From CAYRIY01 sp964424335 (GTDB lineage Bacteria; Bacillota; Limnochordia; DTU080; RSA5): a stretch of 43,618 bases of DNA. The DNA lies in contig CAYRIY010000021.1 of assembly GCA_964424335.1 (NCBI GenBank), positions 1 through 43,618 on the forward strand, given 5' to 3'. Shown piece after piece: positions 1 to 8,560 of the stretch (positions are counted from its first letter, which is position 1; each line of letters starts with the position of its first letter). Under the pieces are notes generated by a model. That model was not told where the DNA came from. It made no database searches and was given only the letters and a program-made list of their open reading frames with translations. The position numbers and the translations under genes were made by a program.

Positions 1-1
1 C

Positions 2-241
2 GTCGGCCTTTCGCCGGTGACGAGCGAAAAGAGCCGGGGCTACTGGGAGCGGACCAACCGTGTCGTGTTTCCCAAGGAGTTCGTGCCCACTTTGGAGCAT
101 TGCGCCCGCCTGGCCGGCGACCTCTTGCGGGTGGTCGAGGAGCACGGGCAGCACGCCTATCTCATGCCGATCCGGGTAGAGCCCAAAGTTTACATCGAAG
201 CCGTGTTGTCGCACGTCGAGGCGGCGCGGTCGGTGCAATAG
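2..241 (+). CDS. C-terminal end of an unidentified protein (cut by window edge)
   Basis: The frame is open from the left edge to a TAG at 239-241, so this is probably the last 79 or so codons of a larger gene. A GTG at 17 could start a 74-residue protein, but no ribosome binding site can be seen before it. The peptide is mixed charged and hydrophobic with a helical stretch (HCARLAGDLLRVVEEHGQHA) and no motif I recognise. It is followed after 18 bases by the methyltransferase on the same strand, so the two may be co-transcribed. Function unknown. Confidence 0.5.
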   Translation, partial: VGLSPVTSEKSRGYWERTNRVVFPKEFVPTLEHCARLAGDLLRVVEEHGQHAYLMPIRVEPKVYIEAVLSHVEAARSVQ

Positions 242-259
242 GGAGGGTGAGCGCCTAGC

Positions 260-1000
260 ATGGAACCCAAGCTTTACGATCAACTTGCGGATTGGTGGCC
301 GCTCTTGTCTCACCCGGCCGACTATGCGGAAGAGGCCGAGTTTTTCGGCAGGACGCTGCGTGGGGCCGGGAACCAACCGGCCCGCACACTGCTTGAACTG
401 GGCAGCGGCGGCGGCAACAACGCATCGCACCTAAAGCGCGAGTTTGAGATGACGCTCGTGGACCTCTCCCCGGGCATGCTCGCAGTGAGCCGTGCGCTGA
501 ACCCAGAGTGCGCGCACGTGCGAGGCGACATGCGGAATGTGCGGCTGGGCCGGCAGTTTGATCGTGTCCTGATCCACGACGCGATCGCCTATATGACCTC
601 CAAAGATGACCTGCGCATGGCGATGCAGACGGCCTACGAGCACCTTCGCCCAGGGGGCGCGGCCCTTTTCGTCCCCGACTTCGTGCGCGAAAACTTTAAG
701 GCCGACACGAGTCACGGAGGCCACGACGGAGAGGGGCGCTCGTTGCGGTACCTGCAGTGGACGTGGGACCCCGACCCAAGCGACGACACCATTGTCGTCG
801 ACTTTGCGTACATGCTGCGGGAAGGCGGCGGAGCCGTCATGGTCGAACATGATCGGCACATAAACGGGCTCTTCTCGCAAGGGGAATGGCTGCGGCTCAT
901 GTCCGACGTCGGGTTTTGCCCCAGCGTCGTACCTTTCGAGCACTCGGAGTTCGAGCCGGGCACGCACGTGGTGTTTGTCGGAGAAAAGCCCTCAAAGTAG
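260..1000 (+). CDS. class I SAM-dependent methyltransferase
   Basis: A 246-residue soluble protein with the Rossmann-type S-adenosylmethionine site: motif I LLELGSGGGNNASHL at about residues 44-58, the acidic motif II end near MTLVDLSPGM, and GDMRNVRLGRQFDRVLIHDAI as the motif III/IV region (quoted in parts: GDMRNV, FDRVLIHDA). LRPGGAALFVPDF matches the usual post-motif strand. It should transfer a methyl group from SAM to an unknown small-molecule acceptor in the cytoplasm. GGGAGG at 241-246 precedes the ATG by 13 bases, a loose spacing. The family is too broad for the substrate to be inferred. The gene converges on fhs. Confidence 0.85.
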   Translation: MEPKLYDQLADWWPLLSHPADYAEEAEFFGRTLRGAGNQPARTLLELGSGGGNNASHLKREFEMTLVDLSPGMLAVSRALNPECAHVRGDMRNVRLGRQFDRVLIHDAIAYMTSKDDLRMAMQTAYEHLRPGGAALFVPDFVRENFKADTSHGGHDGEGRSLRYLQWTWDPDPSDDTIVVDFAYMLREGGGAVMVEHDRHINGLFSQGEWLRLMSDVGFCPSVVPFEHSEFEPGTHVVFVGEKPSK

Positions 1001-1035
1001 CGCCGATTGGGCGTCGGAACGCGATGGCCGAGTAG

Positions 1036-1143
1036 GGCTGCACATGGTGCCGCAATCTTTGGATGGCGTTCTTCAAAGACCCCGAGGGAAATACGCACGC
1101 GCTGATGCAGGAGGCGCCAAAAGGTTACGCCCCGGCCGTTTGA
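1036..1143 (+). pseudogene. remnant of a glyoxalase/VOC-fold protein (C-terminal end only)
   Basis: Between the methyltransferase and fhs one frame reads LWMAFFKDPEGNTHALMQE and then PKGYAPAV before a TGA at 1141-1143. The pattern (L)W-x-AFFKDPEGN-x-xALM-x-E is the typical last strand and metal-ligand region of small vicinal-oxygen-chelate (glyoxalase/bleomycin-resistance) proteins. An in-frame TAG lies at 1033-1035, and the upstream sequence no longer reads as the rest of the domain. Only about 35 of the usual 120-130 residues survive. A start at ATG 1063 would give just 26 residues, so this is read as a degraded gene. Confidence 0.55.
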
Positions 1144-1176
1144 TGCGGCGCTCTTCGAACAGTGGCCTAGGTCCGC

Positions 1177-2847
1177 CTACCGCAAGTTTCGAATCGTCCC
1201 GTCGGGATCGACGTCGATCCGCTCCGCGGCGGGCTCCTTTGGCAAGCCGGGCATCGTCATCATTTCACCTGCGATACACACGATAAATCCCGCGCCCAAG
1301 GAGCCGCGAACCTCGCGGATCAAGAGTCGCCATCCTTTGGGGGCGCCCTTTAGCTTAGGGTTATCCGAGAGCGAATGCTGGGTCTTCGCCATACAGATCG
1401 GCAGCGCGCCAAAGCCGAGCTCGGTGAGGCGGGCGAGCTCCGCCTCCGCCTGAGGCGTGAAATCGACGCCGTCCGCTCCGTATACCTCGGTGGCAAGGAC
1501 TGAGATCTTCTCCTTGAGCGGCAGGTTCCAATCGTAAAGGGGACGAAAGTCCGATGCCTCGTGCGCGAGCGCGTCGAGCACGGCGTTTGCAAGCTCGATC
1601 CCACCGACGCCGCCTTTCGCGACGACCTCGGAGACCGCAGCTCTCACGCCTAGATCGGCGCAGTGCCGGAGAATGCACTCGATCTCCTCGCCTGAGTCCG
1701 TCGGAAACCGGTTGATCGCGACGACCGCCGGGAGCCCGAACTTGCGCAAGATTCCGACGTGGTGGTCGAGATTGGCGAGGCCTCGCCTTAGCGCCTCGAC
1801 GTTTGCTTCCGTCTCCGAACCTTTCTCAACGCCTCCGTGCATGTGAAGTGAGCGCACGGAGCAGACCAGCACGGCGACGTCCGGCGTAAGCCCTGTGTAC
1901 CCGTGCACGATGTCAAAGAACTTCTCGGCGCCGAGGTCGGTTGCAAAACCGCCTTCCGTCACGACGTAATCGGAAAGTTTAAGCGCTGTCTTGGTAGCGA
2001 GCGCGGAGTTGTTTCCGTGTGCAATGTTGGCGAAGGGCCCACCGTGGACGAACGCAGGATCGCCTTCCAGCGTCTGTACGAGATTTGGTTTGATCGCGTC
2101 TTTGAGCACGGCGGTCAAGGCGCCGTGGGCGGCGAGGTCCCGGACGTAGACGGGCTTTTGGTCGTACGTGTAGGCGACGAGCATCCTTCCGAGTCGGTCG
2201 CGCAAGTCTTGTAGATCTTGCGCGAGGCAGAGGATCGCCATCACTTCTGAAGCAACCGTGATGTCAAACCCGGCCTCCCTGGGCACGCCGCTACCCGGCC
2301 CGCCGAGGCCGATTACAACGTTCCTCAAGGAGCGGTCGTTGACGTCGAGCACACGCTTCCAGACGATGCGCCGGGGATCGATACCCAGTCGGTTGCCGTG
2401 GTGAATGTGGTTGTCGATGAGCGCCGCAAGCAGGTTGTTGGCAGCTCCGACCGCATGAATGTCTCCGGTGAAATGAAGGTTGATCTCGTCAGAGGGGACA
2501 AGACGCGCCATGCCGCCGCCCGCGGCGCCGCCTTTGATCCCGAAAGCAGGCCCCATCGAAGGCTCCCTCAGGCAAACACAGACGCGCTTATTCAGCCGAC
2601 CAAGGGCTTGCGAAAGGCCGATTGCGGTCACCGTCTTGCCCTCTCCGGCGGGCGTCGCCGTGATCGCCGTCACATAGATGAGTTTTCCGCTCGGCGCGCC
2701 TTTGAGGCGGCGCAGGACCCCTAGGTCGATCTTTGCCTTATATTTCCCGTAGAGCTCGAGTTCGTCGTCTGCGATTCCAAGCTCTCGGGCGACTTCAACA
2801 ATCGGCCGCATGTCAGTTTCAGGCGCGGTGTGGGTCTTGGGTGTCAT
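1177..2847 (-). CDS. fhs: formate--tetrahydrofolate ligase
   Basis: ATP-dependent ligation of formate to tetrahydrofolate, giving 10-formyl-THF for purine, formyl-Met and one-carbon metabolism (also the Wood-Ljungdahl methyl branch where present). The protein is 556 residues, the normal length. The P-loop TPAGEGKT lies at residues 65-72, followed by LREPSMGPAFGIKGGAAGGG, VPSDEINLHFTGDIHA and KPNLVQTLEG, all family signatures. The ATG at 2847 is preferred over an upstream ATG at 2898 because AGGAGGGA (complement of 2857-2864) stands about 10 bases before it and the family begins near there. It stands alone on the minus strand. With metH at the other end of the window it indicates an active folate C1 pathway, but one gene does not prove acetogenesis. 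Confidence 0.97.
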   Translation of the reverse strand: MTPKTHTAPETDMRPIVEVARELGIADDELELYGKYKAKIDLGVLRRLKGAPSGKLIYVTAITATPAGEGKTVTAIGLSQALGRLNKRVCVCLREPSMGPAFGIKGGAAGGGMARLVPSDEINLHFTGDIHAVGAANNLLAALIDNHIHHGNRLGIDPRRIVWKRVLDVNDRSLRNVVIGLGGPGSGVPREAGFDITVASEVMAILCLAQDLQDLRDRLGRMLVAYTYDQKPVYVRDLAAHGALTAVLKDAIKPNLVQTLEGDPAFVHGGPFANIAHGNNSALATKTALKLSDYVVTEGGFATDLGAEKFFDIVHGYTGLTPDVAVLVCSVRSLHMHGGVEKGSETEANVEALRRGLANLDHHVGILRKFGLPAVVAINRFPTDSGEEIECILRHCADLGVRAAVSEVVAKGGVGGIELANAVLDALAHEASDFRPLYDWNLPLKEKISVLATEVYGADGVDFTPQAEAELARLTELGFGALPICMAKTQHSLSDNPKLKGAPKGWRLLIREVRGSLGAGFIVCIAGEMMTMPGLPKEPAAERIDVDPDGTIRNLR

Positions 2848-3008
2848 GGCCCGTGGTCCCTCCTGCTGAATGTGATCGTTGATTTTGGTGTGCAACATTC
2901 TGTACTGTCGCTATTATCAACCTAGCCGCCCTTTTTATGGTATCACGTACATGGCGGTGGAACGAGCCCCTACCGCAATTTGATCATCACACCCGAGCGC
3001 CTTAAGCG

Positions 3009-3036
3009 AAAGGCCCCGGCAGATACCGGGGCCTTT
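3009..3036 (-). terminator. rho-independent terminator of the solute-binding protein gene
   Basis: A perfect 11-bp stem (3009-3019 with 3026-3036, AAAGGCCCCGG paired to CCGGGGCCTTT) closes a 6-base loop. It lies about 75 bases past the stop of the minus-strand solute-binding protein gene. The U-tract is short (three U in the stem end, then CGCUU), so termination may be imperfect. Confidence 0.7.
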
Positions 3037-3109
3037 CGACTCGATGAGCATTTGCCAATGCGTGCCGCCTAGGCTGGCCGCTTGTTGCCGGCTGCCTAGA
3101 CCTGGACGC

Positions 3110-4324
3110 TTAGAGCTGGTCTTGGAGCCAGGCGTTGGCGAGGCGCTCCTGTTCGACGAGCTCCGTCACAGGTGCGCCCTCGTACATGATCCGCTGCAGC
3201 GCAGGCTGGATGAAGTCCCTTCGGGCCTGGTCGATGTGAGGCGAGTCGAAGGGCATCGGCTTGGACATCGTCGTGTTCTGGAACATCTGGAGGAAGCGAG
3301 GATCGCTCGACCAGGGCTCGTAGTTGATGATCGACATGCGCGGCGGCACGATCAACGCCGCGTGCGTGTAGCCGACCATGTTGTCAATGTGGGTTGCGAA
3401 CTGGATCCACTTCCAAGCAGCGTCCTTGTTGGGGCTCGTGTTGGTGATCGCCCACTGGTTGGCGTACGCGACTTGGGTTTGCACTGCGTGGGTGAGCGGC
3501 GGCGCGACGGCTATGATGTCTCGGAACTCGGGAAAGTGGAGGACTGATCCTTGCATGACCTCCATGGAGCTCTCACCGGTCTCGATGCCGCCCAGACCCT
3601 TGGACGGATGGGAGATGCGATGCTCTTGCACCAGGCTCGTGGTGAAAGCAACCGCCTCCTGACCCGCCTCGCTGCCGAAGGTGAACCGTGTCCGGTCAGC
3701 GTTCATGAAGTCGCCGCCGGCCTGATAGAGGAAGCCGGCCCACTCGAGCCAGTGGTTGTCGGCCTTATATCCCTGTCGGATCATGTTGCCCTGGCCGTCG
3801 AGCCGGGTGAGCCGGGAGCCGTAGTCGACGAGGTCCGCCCACGTAGCCGGGGGCTGATTGGCGTCAAGGCCCGCCTCCAGGAAGTGGTCGACACGATACT
3901 TCAGAGACCGGATCGGCATGCTCCACGGGATGCCGTAGAGTTTGCCATTGACCCGTGAGCCTTCCAACAGAGCGGGCGGGAAGTCGGCGAGGTCGTCCCA
4001 CCCCTGGGCGTAGCTATCCAAGGGCTCGATCATGTTGACGTAGGTGCCGACGCGGTCGCCTCCGATCTGGAGCACGTCCGGCGCGGCGTTGGCTACGTAG
4101 CGCGTGACGTAGTTGTCCATGCTCCAACCAATGACGGTGACGTTGACTTTGATGCCCGGATTTGCTGCTTCGAATGCCGGGACGAGGACGTTCTCGATGT
4201 ACTCGACACCGGCGGGCTGCCAGGTCTCAGCGATGCCGACCTCGATCGTGACTTGGGCCGCGGCCGACATGGAGAGTACGAGGACGACGAGCATTGCAAG
4301 CGTAAACATCCTAACCGATTGCAT
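3110..4324 (-). CDS. extracellular solute-binding protein of an ABC importer (sugar type, orphan)
   Basis: A 404-residue secreted protein of the ABC solute-binding family 1 type (maltose/oligosaccharide-like). After the signal peptide come FEAANPGIKVNVTVIGWS, APDVLQIGGDRVGTYV (the usual DVxxxGGD hinge region), LYGIPWSMPIRSLKYR and the late NKDAAWKWIQFAT block. The start at ATG 4324 has AGGAGG six bases upstream (4331-4336); a start at 4381 would put 19 odd residues before the signal peptide. The signal peptide is classical (MQSVRMF, hydrophobic core, end SAAAQ) and has no lipobox cysteine, unusual for a binding protein of a Gram-positive cell. No permease or ATPase gene lies next to it. Ligand unknown. 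Confidence 0.88.
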   Translation of the reverse strand: MQSVRMFTLAMLVVLVLSMSAAAQVTIEVGIAETWQPAGVEYIENVLVPAFEAANPGIKVNVTVIGWSMDNYVTRYVANAAPDVLQIGGDRVGTYVNMIEPLDSYAQGWDDLADFPPALLEGSRVNGKLYGIPWSMPIRSLKYRVDHFLEAGLDANQPPATWADLVDYGSRLTRLDGQGNMIRQGYKADNHWLEWAGFLYQAGGDFMNADRTRFTFGSEAGQEAVAFTTSLVQEHRISHPSKGLGGIETGESSMEVMQGSVLHFPEFRDIIAVAPPLTHAVQTQVAYANQWAITNTSPNKDAAWKWIQFATHIDNMVGYTHAALIVPPRMSIINYEPWSSDPRFLQMFQNTTMSKPMPFDSPHIDQARRDFIQPALQRIMYEGAPVTELVEQERLANAWLQDQL

Positions 4325-4574
4325 GACTTTCCTCCTGTTTGTTGAATATTCGCTGTAAACCAGTGATCGTTGTGGTCGCAAAGGACAGCGTGCGGCGCAA
4401 TTAAGCGCACCGGAAGACGCTACATCGCATTCCCCCCACTCTTGCCGATGGCGTCAAGTGTGTTTTACATACCCGAACAGTGGACGCCAATGACGGCGAA
4501 TGTATGGATAAGATGAATATTTGCTATGAAATCCAGATTTCCTCCAAATAAACAGAGAGGCGGACGAGGCGGCA

Positions 4575-5906
4575 ATGACTGGATCAATCTGGCTCGATGC
4601 ACTTTGGGTAGCGCTGGTCTTTAGCTATGGCTGGGGCGTGCGCGGCACGATTACGGGCGCCATGCGCGGGGCGATGGTCGCCGGGGGATTGATTGGGCTG
4701 GCCCTTGCCATTCAAGGAGAGGGCGCCTCAGGAGGGGCGATGTACGCGCTGGCAGCCGCGGGCGCCATTGGGTTTAGCTTCGGAGGATCGATGACATACG
4801 GGCAAACCCTTGGCCTCACCCAAGACGGCGATCCGCCGTCGGCTTACGCATGGGGAATGCTCGGAACGTGCGTCAAGGGCAGCGTGTGGATCGGACTTGG
4901 CGCGCTCGTGATGGGCATGGCGGCGAGCTCCATCGAGTACTCCTTAACGGACGGTGCGATCTTGATCATCATTGGGCCTGTCCTTTGGGCCCTTGGAATT
5001 CGCATCTTCAATCGGCCGATGGCGCCTCCGGCCCGCTTTCCCGCGGTCTACTTTTCAAAGCGGGACGCCACCGGCCGTGCGGAATGGTGGGGAGGCATGT
5101 GGGTCATGTTTGCAGGCTGGCTCGGCTACGCCTACCTGGTCCGAGGAGACGGATTTGCGGCTGGGCTTGCAATGTTTGGCCTCGTGGGCGGTGGAATCGG
5201 GTTTCCCTTTGGGCAGGCTCTGCATTCGTGGGGAAGCCGAAAAGCGCCCCTAGGCAAGGGCGCGCAAGCGTGGATCGACTGGTGGAAAGTGATGGAGTTC
5301 ACCTTTGGCGCCGTCGCTGGACTCGCCCTCAGCTTGGGGTGGACAGTGCTGGGCAGGCGATTTCCTCTATCGCCCCTCGATCTTTCGCCTGAGTGGTCGA
5401 CTATCTCGATCGCGACCGCGCTCGTTTGGCTCGCCGTCTTTCTTTACGTATACATTCGCTTGCGCCCCCAAAAAGACCCTTACGAGACGTGGTGGTTTTT
5501 CGCGCTTCATCTATTCGCGCCGCTCCCGGGCGTCCTCGCTGGGGACTTCCTTTGGACGGTGCTGTTTGGATGCTCGATGTTGTTTTGGGTCGTGGGTTAC
5601 ACGGTGCCGCTACGCTGGCCGACCGAGGGCAGGGAGCGGGCCGTGCGGCGAGCTCTCTGGGCCTTTGTCGCGGCCGTGGTCGGAGTATCGCTGCTCCTCG
5701 GCTTTGCGGACGCTTGGACAAGCGCCGCTCTGTTGGGCGCACTCGTCGTGTTTTACTCGATTCTGCTGGGCTTTACGTATCGGCTAAGCGACATGAAGCG
5801 CTCGGCGGAAGGCAGGCGCCGCACACACTCGGCGTTCACTCGGGCGACCCCGATGGTCTTCTTGGCGCAGACGGTTTTGATCCTTTGGGCACTCGTTCGA
5901 CTTTAG
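4575..5906 (+). CDS. polytopic membrane protein of unknown function
   Basis: A 443-residue, strongly hydrophobic protein with roughly ten to twelve membrane segments and short loops. The N-terminal part holds conserved-looking glycine-rich turns (SYGWGVRGTITGAMRGAM, then GFSFGGSMTYGQTLGLTQDG) resembling an uncharacterised membrane family I recall from Planctomycetes and related bacteria (patterns like YGWGxRG and GGSxxYGQ). It is not a named transporter family to me. GAGG at 4566-4569 is five bases before the ATG. It is monocistronic, divergent from the solute-binding protein gene, and 172 bases before the next start. No function is inferred. Confidence 0.75.
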   Translation: MTGSIWLDALWVALVFSYGWGVRGTITGAMRGAMVAGGLIGLALAIQGEGASGGAMYALAAAGAIGFSFGGSMTYGQTLGLTQDGDPPSAYAWGMLGTCVKGSVWIGLGALVMGMAASSIEYSLTDGAILIIIGPVLWALGIRIFNRPMAPPARFPAVYFSKRDATGRAEWWGGMWVMFAGWLGYAYLVRGDGFAAGLAMFGLVGGGIGFPFGQALHSWGSRKAPLGKGAQAWIDWWKVMEFTFGAVAGLALSLGWTVLGRRFPLSPLDLSPEWSTISIATALVWLAVFLYVYIRLRPQKDPYETWWFFALHLFAPLPGVLAGDFLWTVLFGCSMLFWVVGYTVPLRWPTEGRERAVRRALWAFVAAVVGVSLLLGFADAWTSAALLGALVVFYSILLGFTYRLSDMKRSAEGRRRTHSAFTRATPMVFLAQTVLILWALVRL

Positions 5907-6078
5907 AAAAAGCCGGCTTGCGAACATGAGCAAAGAGAAGTCGCCCGCGAGCGGCCGAGGAGATTTAGCGCACGTCGGCGAACGGCACAAGAACGCATAT
6001 TGCCGACGCGTGGGCGCAGGAGCGCAAGTTGAGATTCGCGGCCGGCCACGCAAGCAGAGATCAAGGGGGAGACGATCC

Positions 6079-6741
6079 ATGTCGCGCAGAACGATCCAAA
6101 TGACCGACACGCTCTACGATTATCTACACGGTGTTGCCGTCCGGGATCTGGACATCCTCAAACGTTTGCGAGAAGAGACTCAACAACTGCCCCAGGGCGG
6201 CATGCAGATCTCGCCGGAGCAGGGCCAGCTCATGGCGTTTTTGGTCAAGCTGATCGGAGCGAAGCGCACCCTGGAAGTGGGCACGTTTACCGGCTACAGC
6301 TCCCTTTGTGTCGCCATGGCGCTCCCCGAAGACGGCCAGTTGGTCGCCTGCGACGTAAGCGACGAGTGGACGAAGGTCGCCCGGCGGTATTGGGCCGAGG
6401 CGGGCGTGGCAAGCAAGATCGATCTGCGGCTTGCGCCCGGAGCCGACTCATTGGCGGCCATGATCGAGGCGGGGGAGACCGAGAGCTTCGACTTTGCCTT
6501 TATCGACGCGGACAAGTCAAAGTACGATACGTACTACGAGCTCAGCCTGCAGCTCCTCCGTCCCGGGGGCATGATGGCGCTCGACAACATGTTGCGGGGC
6601 GGGGCCGTGGCCGATCCGACCCGACAAGACGAAGACACCAGCGCCATCCGTGCGCTAAATGAGAAGATCCACGCCGACGCTCGCGTCGACATGTGTCTCG
6701 TGCCCATCGGCGACGGCCTTACGCTGGTGCGAAAGCGGTAG
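6079..6741 (+). CDS. SAM-dependent O-methyltransferase (class I, family 3, COMT-like)
   Basis: A 220-residue protein matching the CCoAOMT/YrrM-type O-methyltransferases. It has LEVGTFTGYSSLCVAMALP (SAM motif I), LVACDVSDEW (motif II), FDFAFIDADKSKYDTYYE with the metal-binding Asp, and RPGGMMALDNMLRGGAV, where the D-N pair is the second metal-site element. Substrates are usually catechols or tRNA wobble hydroxyuridine; which applies here cannot be read. AAGGGGGAG (6063-6071) precedes ATG 6079. An upstream ATG at 5926 in frame would add 51 basic, low-complexity residues outside the family and is not used. It converges on the cupin gene. Confidence 0.9.
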   Translation: MSRRTIQMTDTLYDYLHGVAVRDLDILKRLREETQQLPQGGMQISPEQGQLMAFLVKLIGAKRTLEVGTFTGYSSLCVAMALPEDGQLVACDVSDEWTKVARRYWAEAGVASKIDLRLAPGADSLAAMIEAGETESFDFAFIDADKSKYDTYYELSLQLLRPGGMMALDNMLRGGAVADPTRQDEDTSAIRALNEKIHADARVDMCLVPIGDGLTLVRKR

Positions 6742-6770
6742 CCGATCGGGGTTTGAGCCCTGTTGGCGGA

Positions 6771-7091
6771 TCAGTACGCCGGCGGAGAGTAAATATTGAG
6801 CGAGCGGGCCGGAGCGCCGCCCTTGTTGGTGAAACGGTGTGGCGCGCCGGCCGGCACGATCGCTAGCTCTCCGGCGCGGACGCGGCCAATCTCTCCGCCA
6901 ACCTCAGCCTCGAGTTCGCCCTCCAACAAGTAGAGCAGTTGGTCTTGCTCGGGATGGACGCTCATCCCTGAGCTGCTCGACTCACCGGGCGCCAAGTTCA
7001 TGATGGCGACCTGCGAGCGATCCGTCGTATGCAGGATGCGCCACAGACTCGGGTTCGCGCCTGCGGCCTCCACGATGCCGATCACATTCAT
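6771..7091 (-). CDS. cupin-domain protein
   Basis: A 106-residue single-domain cupin. The first motif is in GMSVHPEQDQLLYLLEGE (H, Q and E as possible metal ligands), and the second is AIVPAGAPHRFTNKG with its His. Such proteins are small beta-barrels used as isomerases, oxygenases or binding proteins; the role here is open. GGAGGGAA (complement of 7097-7104) is well placed before the ATG at 7091. A longer frame from 7352 adds 87 residues with no cupin similarity and is not accepted. The 298 bases between this start and marC hold no other gene I can support. Confidence 0.82.
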   Translation of the reverse strand: MNVIGIVEAAGANPSLWRILHTTDRSQVAIMNLAPGESSSSGMSVHPEQDQLLYLLEGELEAEVGGEIGRVRAGELAIVPAGAPHRFTNKGGAPARSLNIYSPPAY

Positions 7092-7389
7092 GTGAGTTCC
7101 CTCCATAGAGATTGCTGCTGGGCGGACGCCGATCCGTTCACCATTTGTCGATTCGGTCCTCCATAATCGTTTCGAGTTGAGGACGACGGGCGTCAATTGA
7201 GAGCACGCTTCGAATTGCAGTGGGTCGACCCACTGCCAGGCGTCTTGGTCCCACAATGGCAGAGTTTCAAAATGAGGAAGCGGCAGGAGCGCCCGTGTAG
7301 CAGCATGAAACTGTACCATTGCGGCTTTGCGCCGATTTGCGACGAACCGCAAAGGGACCGCATAGGAGACGTAAAGGGGACGCTTGCCC

Positions 7390-8052
7390 GTGACTGACTT
7401 GTCCGGCTGGCTCAGCTACGCCGTTCTTACATTCTCAGCCCTGTTTGTCATCATGAATCCCGCGACGACGGCGTTTGCATTCGTGTCGCTTACACGCGGC
7501 AAATCGGATGAAGAGAAGCGCCTGATCGCCCGCCGGGCATGTATTATCGCGTTTTTCGTCCTCACCGCCTTTGGACTGGCGGGCGGAATGATCTTTAAGA
7601 TCTTCGGCATCACGCTCGAGGCATTCCGCATCGCCGGCGGCATCTTGCTCTTTGGCATCGGCATGGGCATGCTGCGCGGCAGCAGCGAGTCTCAAGACGA
7701 TGCAGGCCGCAGCCGAACGCCAAAGGACGTCGCCGTCGTACCGCTGGCGATTCCATTCATATCAGGACCTGGCGCCATTGCGACGACGATGATCCTGATG
7801 AGCGAGGCGCCGACCATCTGGCACACGATCATCGTGTTTGTAGGGATCACGACGGTAATCTTGGTGACCAAGTACGCCTTGCGTTATGCGAGCAACCTCG
7901 TGCGGATTCTCGGCAATTACGGCATGACGGTCGTGACCAAGATTTTTGGCCTCATACTATTGGTCATCGCGATTCAATTCATCATCAATGGAATCCGAGA
8001 TGCACTGCCGTATGTGGTCGAGACGATCGCTCCCGTGATGGTGGGCGCCTAG
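7390..8052 (+). CDS. marC: MarC family (UPF0056) integral membrane protein
   Basis: A 220-residue protein with about six membrane helices and the MarC hallmarks: FVIMNPATTAFAFVSLT near the N-terminus, the IAGGILLFGIGMGML helix, PLAIPFISGPGAIATTMIL in the middle, and the C-terminal GLILLVIAIQFIINGI helix. The family was first linked to multiple antibiotic resistance, but that link was later withdrawn and its transport role is unknown. GTG 7390 is chosen because AAGGGGA (7374-7380) lies nine bases before it; TTG 7384 would leave only three. Monocistronic. Confidence 0.9.
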   Translation: MTDLSGWLSYAVLTFSALFVIMNPATTAFAFVSLTRGKSDEEKRLIARRACIIAFFVLTAFGLAGGMIFKIFGITLEAFRIAGGILLFGIGMGMLRGSSESQDDAGRSRTPKDVAVVPLAIPFISGPGAIATTMILMSEAPTIWHTIIVFVGITTVILVTKYALRYASNLVRILGNYGMTVVTKIFGLILLVIAIQFIINGIRDALPYVVETIAPVMVGA

Positions 8053-8146
8053 ACCATCACAAAGAGACTGATTCTGCGGGTAACCGAGCCGGCCGCGTTT
8101 CGAATACCCTATCGCAAACCTGATTGCGAAAGGGGCAGGATGCACG

Positions 8147-8356
8147 GTGAGGACTCCGTCGATCCAGTTGCGGTCATGGCTCATCGTACTAGGATGGATT
8201 TTGGTCATCGGGGGATTTGTCGAGGCGGTCGAGCTCTTTTTTCACGATTGGCCTCGCTCGTGGTGGCATCACCATGGATTTCTCCACGCCATCGTGAGTG
8301 GGCCGGCGATGGAGATCGGTCTAGGCAGCGCTCTGTGGGCGCTGGCACGGCGCTAA
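8147..8356 (+). CDS. small membrane protein, unknown
   Basis: A 69-residue frame from GTG 8147 preceded by AAAGGGGCAGGA ending six bases upstream. It encodes a hydrophobic helix (WLIVLGWILVIGGFVEAVELF), an aromatic/His segment (FHDWPRSWWHHHGFLH) and a second weaker hydrophobic stretch. An alternative ATG at 8140 in another frame gives a non-hydrophobic product and looks less real. The His/Trp patch facing a membrane surface might bind metal, but this is only a guess. After it about 200 bases up to the carbonic anhydrase show no feature. Confidence 0.5.
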   Translation: MRTPSIQLRSWLIVLGWILVIGGFVEAVELFFHDWPRSWWHHHGFLHAIVSGPAMEIGLGSALWALARR

Positions 8357-8560
8357 AAGGCTCGACGCCAATTGGCTGGTCGGTAACAGTGTGAAGTAAA
8401 CGGCAAAGGAAACCGGGCGGTCGACATCGAAACCACGCCACTCGTGTGCCCCGAAAGCTGCGTTAGGGCCCGCGTTGCCGGACGCTCCCTTCGGCGCTGC
8501 CGGGACCTTGCGGGCCTTAGCGCCTAGGCATATTCGGCATGAAAGAGAGGTTGACTCCAT

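Noticed and set aside
5926..6078. N-terminal extension of the O-methyltransferase
   Set aside because: Basic low-complexity residues outside the family; ATG 6079 has the ribosome binding site.
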